Translations under genes and position numbers: made by a program
The notes under the pieces: generated by a model
What the model saw: the letters and a program-made list of their open reading frames with translations, nothing else
What the model was told of the DNA's origin: nothing
Database searches by the model: none
Shown here: piece by piece, positions 46,401 to 55,665 of the stretch
Position numbering within the stretch: position 1 is the stretch's first letter
Layout of the letters: each line of letters opens with the position of its first letter
Source of the DNA: Anastatus disparis
Taxonomy: Eukaryota > Arthropoda > Insecta > Hymenoptera > Eupelmidae
NCBI GenBank assembly: GCA_017163975.1
Contig: JAFFSR010000317.1
Span: forward strand, 738,001 to 802,000
DNA: 64,000 nucleotides
Reading direction: 5' to 3'

Positions 46401-47811
46401 TGTTGAATTAAATACTGAGAAGAGAAAGCAAGCAAAGAATGAGTTTGAAAAACTCTTCTATAAATTGCTTATTAACTCTGTATATGGAAAGTGCATCGAA
46501 CGAGAGCGGTCACGTGTTGATGTGCGATTAATAAATAAATTTACAGGCAGATATGGAGCAGAAGCACGCATAGCTCAACCAAATTTTCACAGTTGTGCAA
46601 TTTTTGATGAAAATTTGGTAGCTATTTAGCTGAAGAGAACGAGTATCACAATAAAAAAACCTATATACGTTGGTTTTTCCATCCTTGATTTATCAAAAAC
46701 ACTGCTATATGAGTTTCATTACTCATATATGAAAGAGCGACTAGGACAAAAATGTAAACTTCTATATACACATACGGATAGTTTAATATATGAAGTTGAA
46801 GACATTCATATGTATCAAACAATGAAGGAAGACATTCACAGATTTGATACTTCTGATTATGCTGAAAATAATCAGTTTAATATTCCGCGTGTCAATAAGA
46901 AAGTTCCTGGATTAATGAAAGATGAATGCTGTGGCAAGATTATGTCCGAATTCATAGGCTTGCGGAGTAAAATGTACAGTATTTTGGTTGATGGAGGAGA
47001 CACAGTGAAAAAAGCTAAAGGTATCAAATCTAACGTCGTGAAGAAAACAATCACTTTCGAGGATTACCGAAGTTGTCTTCAGGATCTTGTCATTATACAT
47101 CGTGAACAGTGCAATATTCGATCAAAATTACACACAGTGCATACTGAAAAGCAAAGAAAAATTGCACTAAGTCCACACGATGATAAGAGATTTTTATTGC
47201 CTGATAGTACAGACACTTTACCATGGGGTCATTTTAGAATTGAAGAGATACAGATGGCGCAAGCTGCACTTGAAGTAGAGAGGGAACATGCAAGAAAAAT
47301 GGCTGCTAAAAAAGAGCAGGAGGTAGAAAAGAAGAGGGGACACGAAGTATCCAATAAAAATAGAGTAACGCGAGTGGGGATGGATGTTACAGAGCATAAC
47401 AGAGAGGGGGGAATCGAGAGAGGGGATGAATCCAATGAAAATGGAGTAATGCAAGTGGACATGAATGAAACAGAGCATCAGAGAGAGGGGGAAATTGAGA
47501 GAGGGGATGAACGATCCAATGAAATTAGTGCAGCGCGAGTGGGGGTGGCACTTCATGGCAACCAAGGTGAGCAAATCATTATTGAATATGACGTATTAGA
47601 GGAGTTCATGCATGACTGGGATCCATCAATAGAAGGGATAAGTTCTGAAGAAGGTGAGAGAAGGGATTTATTATAAGTGGCGATGAAAAGGGCAGAAATC
47701 GAGGTGGGAGATGGGTTATATCAAGGAACGGAGCACGATGAGGAGCACATTCAAGTGATCGAAGAGCTTGAGAACGATCAACCTCCTACAAAGAAACCAA
47801 GAGTCAACTAA
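43478..47811 (+). pseudogene. Protein-primed DNA polymerase B (copy B)
   Basis: The N-terminal extension (43478-44500) has DNECFKYAVLSALYP. After a shift near 44495 come a C2H2-like finger (YHCERCLQIFYSQERF...H), the exonuclease start IYAGFECLL and RDHCHLTGR. An intron at 45147-45198 follows, then HNLNYDTHFIL, a TAA at 45359, a frame change near 45785, motif A LYFDINNLYGWAM, a change near 46280, motif B KLLINSVYGK, a TAG at 46627, motif C YTHTDSL and VDGGDTVKKAKG. The usual Asp is Gly at 44803 (exonuclease) and His at 46771 (motif C), so both activities should be lost. After TDTLPWGHF a tail of 26-residue repeats runs past a TAA (47674) to an NLS-like KKPRVN at 47811. The family copies linear element DNA from a protein primer. 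Confidence 0.88.
45147..45198 (+). other. 52-bp spliceosomal intron in the polymerase gene
   Basis: The donor GTAAGT follows the codon start of the Arg in HLTGR, and TTTCTTTTTAG ends the intron. Removing it keeps the frame into RGAAHNSCNLNYK. The short size is typical of insect introns and implies nuclear transcription. Confidence 0.8.
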
Positions 47812-47906
47812 CTAATCATGTAAGTTTACAGTATAATTTTTTTTCCTAATAAAATATCATCTTTAATAGAAATTTTAATTTTCACTTTTTTCTTTTTGAT
47901 TTCAGA

Positions 47907-48206
47907 ATGGATTTATCGACACTCAATAAGATTGCTGGAAGCGACTTCTTGCCAAGGAAAAAAGTTACAGACTTGGAAAAAGATCACCAGTACATGGTGA
48001 CAGCACTTAAAGAGGTGAAGATACGATATGGTATCAAGATTGTAGCAGGATTCGAACAAAATTTTCAAGTATTCCTACCAGAGAAGATTTCATCAGCAAT
48101 TCTAAAAGATAAAGAATTTTTTTACAAACTCCGCGATGAAGCAAACAAGCTACGTTTGGTTGCAATGTATTTGGGAGGAACTTCTTTCAAATTCGATCGG
48201 GTATAA
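47907..48206 (+). CDS. Small 99-residue Polinton protein (possible ssDNA-binding)
   Basis: This is an intact frame starting MDLSTLNKIAG, with YMVTALKEVKIRYGIKIV and FQVFLPEKI in the first 70 residues and YLGGTSFKF at the end. Small proteins with this L-K-V-x-T/I-R-Y-G...F-L-P-x-R pattern commonly follow the polymerase in insect Polintons. An OB-fold DNA-binding role is possible but not shown. A donor GTAAGT at 47820 and a TTTGATTTCAG acceptor ending at 47905 suggest a 5' UTR intron right before the ATG, which would separate it from the polymerase transcript. Copy A has lost this gene: there the gap is only 84 bp. Confidence 0.65.
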   Translation: MDLSTLNKIAGSDFLPRKKVTDLEKDHQYMVTALKEVKIRYGIKIVAGFEQNFQVFLPEKISSAILKDKEFFYKLRDEANKLRLVAMYLGGTSFKFDRV

Positions 48207-48442
48207 AAAAATATATCTACGAAATGATTTTTAAAACTATTTATTGTAACTTGTACATAATAATACATAAATAAATAAAAATATATTAACATTATACATT
48301 TGTTTTTTTATTTATCATCACCACCTATAGTTATAATTATATTACATTATTCTATTTAAATATATCTAAATAATATAACAAAATACAATTAAATTTTTTT
48401 TATTTATTACATTATTATATTGAAAAATAGATTTTAATTTTT

Positions 48443-49421
48443 TCAAACAATCTCATTTTTATCTATCCAACTATTATGCTTGTTACTTAGACCTAACCAC
48501 TTAACATATACACGTTTACCACTTTTCTTTAAAACTTTTCCTACTAAATAAATTTGTGGATACATAGTCTTCTGAATTTCCGTTTCATAAAAGCCGCCAG
48601 AGACTGGTTCATCATAATAATCTTTGACGTCGTAAGTTATAGGATTGGTTTTTACAACTCTTGTTATTGTGAAAATTTCAGTAGACCAATTTGGTGTATA
48701 ACCTTTTTCAAAAACTTGTTTTATCTTACTTATTCGCACTTTATCTCCTACTTTGAATTTTGGTTTTTTTACAGGTCTTTTTTCAGTTGGGTAATTTTTC
48801 TTGATTTCTTTTTCATTTATCTTCGTAACGTTTTCAGGCTCGATTCCTACTGTCCGATGTTTTCTTGAATTGTATGCTTTCACTAACTCAGGCAAAATAT
48901 CCAAGCATTTATAACTTCCTTGTTTGCTGAATTCTAACCACATTGCATTTTTTAAAGTTCTATTAAAGCGCTCACATATGCTTGCATGAAGATTACTATG
49001 TGAAGAGTAGTGATTTATCTTGTACTTTTTCATAAGATTCTGAAAGTTTGAATTGTAGAATTCTTTTCCTTGGTCAGTTTGTAAATTTGATGGCACCCGT
49101 CCTTGTTTTAATATTGACTTCATAGCTAGAGTAACATCATTGCCACTCTTCGATTTGACTGGTACAGCCCATGCATACTTTGAAAATATATCTATGACAG
49201 TTAGTAAGTAGCGAAAACCTTTGTTTTCCTTAAAATAAGGTATCATTTCTACAGGGTCAGCTTTCTAAGTCTAATCTAATCCGCGTATGTCATATTTTCT
49301 TCGCTTGTACCTTCGACCAGCTTGCCAAGTCTCATCTAATCCGCGTATGTCATATTTTCTTCGCTTGTACCTTCGACGTGCTGGCTTGTGTAGCTCTTCA
49401 ACTACTCTTTGACGTTCTATC
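48443..49421 (-). pseudogene. Retroviral-type integrase with chromodomain (copy B)
   Basis: It inserts linear element DNA, producing the 6-bp duplication. On the minus strand a basic start (ELHKPARRRYKRRKYDIRG) leads to the catalytic core: first Asp in DETWQ/ADPVEM, YLLTVIDIFSKYAWAVPVK, second Asp in LQTDQGKEFYN, and Glu in CERFNRTLKNAMW. Then come an SH3-like KFKVGDKVRI and a chromodomain-like KWLGLSNKHNSWIDKNEIV end. The core and C-terminus are open from 49246 to 48443. The only break is a 60-bp in-frame duplication at 49267-49386 that copies the segment before the first Asp and carries two stops. A non-ATG or upstream start must be assumed. Confidence 0.88.
49267..49386. repeat. 60-bp tandem duplication in the integrase gene
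   Basis: AAGTCTAATCTAATCCGCGT and its following 40 bases repeat at 49327 with one early mismatch (AAGTCTCATC). Confidence 0.85.
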
Positions 49422-49829
49422 TTAAACTTCAACTTTAGCAATATCCGATTGTCTATTCATTTCTTTAATTATATATTCAATATTTGCAAAATTTCGTTGA
49501 GTCATATTATAGACATAAGTTAATTTTTCGTCTATTTCTGCTTTATATATTTCAACTTTGTTCTCATATTCTTGTATAGTTTTAGAAACTTCTATAATTT
49601 TAGAAGATAAGTAATCAACTTCTTTTTGTAGGATATTCTTTAGTGAATTCAAACTGATGGCATCATTTAGATCATTAGCCTCTCCAATATTGCAAAGCCG
49701 ATTATTTTCTAAATCAAAATGACATCTGATGTAACATTGAATCCAATACCTCGAGGACTACGACTCACTCGCGAGCCCTCAAGTTTTCTTCCAAACACAT
49801 TGAGACTTATGTTACTACTATTGATTTGA
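49422..49829 (-). pseudogene. Fibre-like coiled-coil protein (copy B)
   Basis: On the minus strand LNVFGRKLEGS and RSPRGIGFNVTSD start the protein. A one-base shift near 49730 follows, then NNRLCNIGEANDLNDAISL and about 75 residues of coiled coil ending DIAKVEV. The order (glycine/proline-rich start, then N-x-R-L-x-N-x-G...D-A-x-S-L, then coiled coil) resembles trimeric tail-fibre segments of phages. With its place among virion genes it may be a spike, which is inference. No ATG is seen before LNVFG; the start is uncertain. It ends at the start of the integrase gene. Confidence 0.6.
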
Positions 49830-49841
49830 AAATTGTGTACA

Positions 49842-50835
49842 TCAATATATATGCCCAGCTTCACGTAGTTCCTCTATGATTGATTGGATTTCATTGTTGT
49901 GATTATTATTTCCAGCAGATCGTTCGGCTATTAATAATCGCAGTCTTTTGACAAGCTCATTCGGATCATCCCAGTAGACTAGATCTATGGAAGTATTATT
50001 TTTTGCTATTTTATATTTAGGTATGAGACCCCCTCCGCTGGTAGACATTCTACTGCGATCACTGCGGAACATTGGTGCTATGATTTTTGAATATTTTCTA
50101 CTCTTCGAAGAGCGTATATTCTCACTTTTGCTATGTCTTTTTCTATGGGCATTTGTTGCTTCCAGGATAATGCGATAGTTTTTGCAATCTGATGTACTTA
50201 AAAGATTATCATCTGGTTCTTTTTTGAAAAGCAATTCCATTAGACCACTGCTTTTAGGAAAACTTAAATCTTTTACTTTTATTAGTTTATCATCAAATTG
50301 AATTTGTGAATCACCCATCATGTATGCCCCACTGACTTTTCTTACTCCGTATATATTATCGATTTTGCTGCGGCTTCCATTTAGCATTGATAAAAAGTCT
50401 GTCGGTTCAGTTTCTTTATGCACATGTACAAATGGTGAATATATAGATTTGAATGATAAATTTGCAGAATTGAATGATGAATTCATCATTGTGCTATTTA
50501 TCGGAGAAAAATCATCGCCATTAGAAGCATCATTATCAAACGCAAAATCCGAGTCATTAATATCGTTTACAATATAACTTGATTCGTCGAATCTCAATAT
50601 TTTTTTTGCCGATTTTCTGTCACTGTCTATAGCCGAAATGTGATTAGAACGTGACACACTTTCAGTTGTCGAATCGACAAGCTTTTCAAGTGGTATAATA
50701 ACTGGTTTTAAAGTATCACCAATAACCTTTTCAAAATCATCTCTTTCCTTTTTTAATAAAGAGTATTTTTTTTAATAGCCTCACTTGCTCGTAAGAGCTC
50801 GCTAAGAATATTTTTCCTTTCTTAAAGTCAGGCAT
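49842..50835 (-). pseudogene. DUF8207-like Polinton protein (copy B)
   Basis: ATG at 50835 starts MPDF. A frame change soon after leads into a coiled region (LSELLRASEAIKKKYS, LKKERDDFEKVIGDTLKPV), with another change in an A8 run near 50764. From about 50657 to the stop the frame is open: an acidic linker (DFAFDNDASNGDD), the core domain DNIYGVRKVSGAYMMGDSQI with GLMELLFKKEPDDNL, and the conserved end LVYWDDPNELVKRLRLLIAE then IQSIIEELREAGHIY. The family name is from memory of insect annotations; the function is unknown. It lies between ATPase and fibre-like genes in both copies, so a virion role is likely. Confidence 0.7.
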
Positions 50836-50879
50836 GCTGACAAGATGCTGTCTACAATCGAACTGCAAAGAATAAGATT

Positions 50880-51585
50880 TTATACTTCCTTTTTAATGGC
50901 AAAACAGTCAAATCCTTTTCTATATCTACCATCATTCATTGCTCTATCTTTGTCAATAACAACAAATCCATACTTATCATTCTTCCGGCATTCAGTACAA
51001 AGATTTCGAAATTCATTTAAAGTTAAGTCAGTATTCACATGGTCTTCATAGATATGTTTAAGATTAACATCATTTTGACGATAAATTACCATCAAATTAA
51101 TATTGTCCCTGATGAGATGTTTCGGTATACGAGCATATGACTGACATAAATAAAAGCTATCTACACTTTTGTGTCTCCCCATACAGAAAAAAGCTCTGAC
51201 GTTATCCTGCTTCTCACAAGCCACATCGTCAAAAATCATAATTGAATTAGGTAGGGCTTTATCTGGAGACACTACAGATGCATGTTCACTGAACGGTAGA
51301 TATGATATACCTTCAATTAGCTCTAAAACTTTTTAAAGAAATTGGTATTTCGGTTGATTTAAGGATTTAGAGTATACATACAAATTTTCAAATCTGAGAC
51401 CATTAGGGTGTGTAATTAGAGCCAATAAACTATTAGTTTTTCCACAGTTCGATGGGCCACAGAATACTGCCCGTATATTATCTGGAAGTAACTCCCCATG
51501 TCGCTTTTTTCTTTTCGTTTTCTCAAAATCAAAGTTGGTGACGGGAAGTTTGACGTTCTGCTCAGTAAAATCAATGTTTACGTAA
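50880..51585 (-). pseudogene. FtsK/HerA-type DNA-packaging ATPase (copy B)
   Basis: Walker A reads FCGPSNCGKTNSL (about 51460-51420), Walker B SIMIFDDVACEKQ, followed by GRHKSVDSFYLCQSYARIPKHL, the HerA-type sensor region. One in-frame TAA at 51333-51335 is the only break seen between 51585 and the stop at 50880. Family members drive DNA into preformed capsids. The start is not an obvious ATG; the frame opens after a TGA near 51600. It diverges from the PLA2/pX gene across about 90 bp. Confidence 0.85.
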
Positions 51586-51673
51586 CAAAGTCAAATCTAA
51601 AATTGACCTTTTCAAAATATAAACGCTCGTTTTATATTTTGATCATCAGTTGTAAATCAGCACTCGAAGAGAG

Positions 51674-52462
51674 ATGCTCGTACACAAATCACAGAAGCAC
51701 CCTAAGGGTAAAGGGTTACTTGATAAAGTAATCAATAACTTACCTACTGAAATGCATATTCCTGGATATCAATATTGTGGTCCCGGAACAAAACTGAAAA
51801 AGCGTCTAAAGTGAGGTGATGCAGGTATCAATCCACCTGATCAAGCATGCAAAGAACATGACGTATCTTATTCTGATAAAAATGCTGATCGAAAAGTAGC
51901 TGACATGAAGCTCGCTGATAAAGCTCGGTAGCGTGTTAGAGCCAAAGATGCAAGTCTTAGCGGAAAAGCAACTGCTTTTGTTGTTGCAAATGCTATGAAA
52001 TTAAAAGGAAAGACAGGAATGGGTGTAAAATTGAGTAAATTAGTAACTGCGAGTAAAAAATCATTAAAACCAAGTAAACATTCTAGCAAAGTTATTTAGT
52101 CCGCTTTGAAAGGTGCACGTGAAGCTCTTAAGATCGTTGGCGGTAAGAAAAAAATTATCATTTCACGTATTCTACCTGTTCCATCAAAAATAGGTGGCGC
52201 TCTGCCTTTTCTCATACCATTGTTCGCAGCACTAAGTGCAACTGGTGCTCTGGCTGGAGGAGTTGCTGCTGGAATAGCTAAAGCAGTAAATGAGGCTAAA
52301 GCTGCACAGAAAAATTATGAAGAATGTAAGAGACATAATAAAACTATGGAAGCTATTGCTCTAGGAAAAGGTCTCTATCTTAAACCATATAAAACTGGAA
52401 TGGGATTATTTATGAAACCTCATATCAGTCATGGTCAAGTTAAAAAAAAAACTTCGATTTAA
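51674..52462 (+). pseudogene. Phospholipase A2 / pX-like virion core protein (copy B)
   Basis: One frame of 262 codons starts at ATG 51674, with stops TGA (51811-51813), TAG (51929-51931) and TAG (52097-52099). The N-terminal third has the PLA2 calcium loop YCGPGTK and the catalytic CKEHDVSYS (His-Asp dyad). The middle is Lys/Ala-rich and basic. The last third has a hydrophobic GGALPFLIPLFAALSATG then AAGIAKAVNEAK, resembling the C-terminal motif of adenovirus pX, and ends in a Lys/Gly-rich tail. Known for the parts: viral PLA2 breaches endosomal membranes, and pX-like peptides condense DNA. The fusion of both in one frame is seen in copy A too. Confidence 0.8.
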
Positions 52463-52464
52463 CT

Positions 52465-52800
52465 TTGCCAAATCGTGCACTGACTGACTATGATCTTATA
52501 AAGTATGCTCGTATGATGCAAATCCCATATTTTCGAGGTATTTTCATGAGATATAATCTACCTTCTGATGGCCCATGGCATAACGAATCTGCTATAGTTA
52601 ACTTAGATGATTTTCAAAACAAAGGCACTCACTGGGTATGTTATCGAAAATGAGGTTCTGAAGTGATTTATTTTGATAGTTTAGGTGATCCTAAACCCCC
52701 TACAGATCTCATGTTATATTTTAACGTGAAAGAAGTGAAATACAACTATAAAAGATATCAGAATTTTGACTCATTTATTTGTGGTCATCTTTGTCTTTAA
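52465..52800 (+). pseudogene. Adenain-type maturation protease (copy B)
   Basis: The frame runs from about LPNRALTDYDLIKYAR to the stop at 52798-52800, about 112 codons, with one TGA at 52651-52653. The catalytic residues are visible: His in GTHWVCYRK, Asp in VIYFDSLG and Cys in ICGHLCL. No ATG is at the front; the open frame extends back into the end of the previous gene (overlap), so the start is uncertain. The family trims capsid and core precursors during maturation. It is shorter than adenovirus protease but normal for Polintons. Confidence 0.85.
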
Positions 52801-52866
52801 TTCTTGTGTGAAAGACTATAAAAGAAGAGTTTTCAGACCAACAGGATCATTCTTTTTCAAACAGTC

Positions 52867-53556
52867 ATGGAAGATAGTTTCACTTTGAGTCTTTCAGGCA
52901 AATCTTTTATCTTAGAAGCTCAATATGTTCCTTCAATAGAACTACCACAGCATAAGAATTTTGTTTTGGGTTTAGTTGAACTTTTAACATTCAACTCGAT
53001 TCCCAATGTTGACGATTCGAATAATAAACTTTATATAAACGGAGAGAAAATTATTACTATTCCTACTAGCAGTTATGAAATTGATGCTATTAATCAATTT
53101 TTGCAAAAAGATCTGAAATCTAAAGGAATCGAGTTTTCCTTAAAAGCTAACAATAATACTCTCAGAAGTGAAATTTATTGCAGCCATCAGATAGATCTTA
53201 GACCTCAGGATTCAATAGGCAGTCTTCTTGATTTCTCTCGTCGCGTTCTTCATTTAGACATTCATCACAGCTCTGATTTACCTGTGAAGATGTTGAAAAT
53301 AAACGCACTCAGAGTAGAGTGTAATATTACTACAGGTGCTTACATCAACGACAAAAAAGTTCACACGATCCATGAGTTTTTTCCAAAAGTTTCTCCAGGA
53401 TATAAAATCATAGAAGTTCCACCGCATGTCATATATTTACCACTCAATGTTAAGAGTATAGATCAACTTCAAATCTGAATCGTTGATCAAGACGGAAATT
53501 TAGTGAATTTCCGAGGAGAGGAAATTACTATTAGACTTCACATAAAATCTGTATAA
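52867..53556 (+). pseudogene. Penton-like minor capsid protein (copy B)
   Basis: ATG 52867 opens a 229-codon frame with one TGA at 53476-53478, close to the end. Visible parts are YVPSIELPQHKNFVLGLVEL near the N-terminus, DSIGSLLDFSRRVL in the middle, and ALRVECNITTGAYIND and HTIHEFFPKVSPGYKIIEVP towards the end, the usual pattern of Polinton minor capsid proteins. It is a single jelly-roll protein at capsid vertices. It sits directly upstream of the small protein and the major capsid gene. Confidence 0.8.
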
Positions 53557-53693
53557 TGGGAATCGTCTACAATCCAAGTGTGCATATAAGTCAGCCATCA
53601 TGTCAACCCACCATCAGTGGTCCAAAAGTACTCAAACCGTTAACACGGAAGAGCATCCAGTTTCTCAAAAGCATAGGTCTCAAAGTACGTTGA
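53556..53693 (+). CDS. 45-residue virion-region protein
   Basis: The ATG overlaps the stop of the minor capsid gene (TAATG), which suggests coupled expression. The short product starts MGIVYNPSVHISQPSCQ and ends in a basic amphipathic LTRKSIQFLKSIGLKV. It is intact. Similar short proteins between penton and capsid genes are familiar to me from insect Polintons, but I know no function; a capsid cement or scaffold peptide is possible. Confidence 0.55.
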   Translation: MGIVYNPSVHISQPSCQPTISGPKVLKPLTRKSIQFLKSIGLKVR

Positions 53694-53732
53694 AAAAGAT
53701 AAATTGTATCATTCTCTGCTGCTTTCAGAAAA

Positions 53733-54974
53733 ATGGACGAAATTCTAAGCATTCAATCAGGTGTCGCATTCGATGAGTCTATTGCTTATTATGAGGTTCA
53801 CACACATCAACCATACTCCACATTAAGTTTCAATAACAGTGATGAAATCCGTATTTCTATTCAGCATCAAGATTTATGCCTCTTACCATCATGTAGTTAC
53901 ATCCATGTATGTGGAAAATTACAAAAACCAGATGGACAAGCACTAACTAAAACTAATTTCGTTAACAATGACATTTGTCATCTGTTTGATGAAATTCGAT
54001 ATGAACTTAATGCTGTAGAGATAGATAAAAGTAAAAATGTTGGTCTGAGTAGTCTCATGAAGGGATGCACTTCATTTAATCCAAATCAAACTCTAACATT
54101 AGGAAATGCAGGCTGGCTTGGTGTTGAAGAAGGAAACAAAACAATTGTAGATGGTCATGGAAATTTTGACGTTTCTATCCCTCTAAGTATGATTTTAGGC
54201 TTCGCAGAAGATTACAAGAAAATTGTTGTTAATATGAAGCATGAACTCATTCTCACAAGATCAAGAAATGACCTGAATTCTATAGTACAGGAAGGTACTG
54301 TAGCCAACAATGCAACCACGTATGAACCTTATCAAATAAAAATATCAAAGATAGAGTGGTTAATGCCATATGTTATTGCATCAGATAAACAAAAAATCCA
54401 GCTGTTAAATTTCATTGGCAAAGATAATCCTATTTCTATGAGTTTTCGTTCATGGGAGTTATTTGAATATCCTCTTCTTCCAACAACAAATAAATACGTC
54501 TGGACGCTTAAAACTTCAAATCGATTGGAGAAACCACGTTTCGTGATTCTTGGATTACAATCGGGAAAAAAAGGTTCAAGATCTAAAAATGCCAGTCGCT
54601 TTGACCACTGTAATATTAGTAATTTGAGACTTTTCTTGAATTCGCAATATTATCCGTACAACAATCTCAATCTTGACATATCTAAGAATCAATTTGCTAT
54701 TCTATATGATATGTATGCTAATTTTCAGAAAATCTATTACGGAAGAGATTCACAACCATTGTTGACAAAGTCTCAGTTTATCAACTTTGAACCACTCATA
54801 GTTATTGACTGTTCACGACAAAACGAATCTCTAAAGAGCGCTCCTGTCAATGCACGTCTAGAATTTGAGTCTCAAACTGACTTTCCAGCTAATACTTCAG
54901 CTTATTGCATGATCTTACACGATCGCATCGTTCAGTACAATCCTATAAGTGGAGATGTTCGGAAGCTTGTCTGA
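53733..54974 (+). CDS. Major capsid protein, double jelly roll (copy B)
   Basis: This intact 413-codon frame from ATG 53733 is the best-kept gene of the element. Features: an N-terminal ESIAYYEVHTHQPYSTLSF typical of Polinton/adintovirus hexon-like proteins, NPISMSFRSWELFEYPLLP, FVILGLQSGKKGSRSKNASR with FDHCNISNLRLFLNS, and a C-terminal SAYCMILHDRIVQYNP. The length is in the family range. It forms the pseudo-hexameric shell. Lying last in the plus-strand virion cluster, it is preceded by 39 bp without an obvious promoter. Intactness beside broken neighbours may be chance or selection. Confidence 0.88.
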   Translation: MDEILSIQSGVAFDESIAYYEVHTHQPYSTLSFNNSDEIRISIQHQDLCLLPSCSYIHVCGKLQKPDGQALTKTNFVNNDICHLFDEIRYELNAVEIDKSKNVGLSSLMKGCTSFNPNQTLTLGNAGWLGVEEGNKTIVDGHGNFDVSIPLSMILGFAEDYKKIVVNMKHELILTRSRNDLNSIVQEGTVANNATTYEPYQIKISKIEWLMPYVIASDKQKIQLLNFIGKDNPISMSFRSWELFEYPLLPTTNKYVWTLKTSNRLEKPRFVILGLQSGKKGSRSKNASRFDHCNISNLRLFLNSQYYPYNNLNLDISKNQFAILYDMYANFQKIYYGRDSQPLLTKSQFINFEPLIVIDCSRQNESLKSAPVNARLEFESQTDFPANTSAYCMILHDRIVQYNPISGDVRKLV

Positions 54975-55013
54975 ATTATCTTCACTTTTACGTAAAAAAA
55001 TTAATATTTTGAA

Positions 55014-55488
55014 ATGGAATATGCGGTAGACATGATTGGTTTTAAGCAAATGGGTGGTGAATATGTTCTAAAGGAAATAGCAATCATTCCTCTCAACGAC
55101 AGTAGTGATCCCATCGTTCATCTATTCAAAAAACCTTTTTCATGGAAAAGGCTCTCTGACGAATTGCAAGAAGAAAACATTCGACTCAAACATAATCATG
55201 GAATAGCTTGGAACACTGATGGATTAGATTACTCTTAAATTGCAAACTTACTCCGTGAACATTTACATGATGCTACGAAAATTTTTGTTATGAATGAATT
55301 CAAACGAAAATGGTTGCTAAGATTCAAATTTTCCGTTTATAACATCAATGAATACGGATACCCATTAAACCCATCTTTTAAATGCGTTTTCTGTGTGTAC
55401 AAACCATAATCCAATTCATAAGACTGTCTGTGCACTACACAATGTCAAACTCATGAAATTATTCTATCTCTCACAAAATTATTTGTAA
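55014..55488 (+). pseudogene. D-x-x-G-F protein, right paralogue
   Basis: ATG 55014 is followed by VDMIGFKQMGGEYVLKEIAI, HLFKKPFSWKRL and NHGIAWNTDGLDYS. An in-frame TAA at 55236-55238 follows, then TKIFVMNEFKRKWLLRF. A shift near 55390 moves to the conserved C-terminal C-x2-H and VCALHNVKLMKL before a stop at 55486-55488. It is homologous to the gene at 41643-42616, segment by segment, but has no intron. It points outward to the right end of the element as the other points outward to the left. The function is unknown. Confidence 0.7.
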
Positions 55489-55539
55489 GAAAAAAAAAGT
55501 AGAAAAAGTAGAAAACGCTATAGGCATACTAGTTCACAT

Positions 55540-55665
55540 TCGGATTCTAAAACACTCGGGCTGTGCTAGAATCCCTACGGGTTCTAACATACCTTGGGCT
55601 GTGCTAGAATCCATACGGGTTCTAACACACCTTGGGCTGTGCTAGAATCCGGGTGGGCCAGAATG
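55540..55665. repeat. Right subterminal 37-bp repeats of copy B
   Basis: GGGCTGTGCTAGAATCC followed by an ACGGGTTCTAACA-type phrase repeats about three times (near 55559, 55597 and 55635). Related GTGTGTTAGAATCCG words occur near 39978 and 40066 at the left end. Confidence 0.75.

Noticed and set aside
46126..47574. Open frames antisense to the polymerase gene
   Set aside because: They are mirror frames of conserved sense coding sequence and of the repeat-bearing tail, without motifs.
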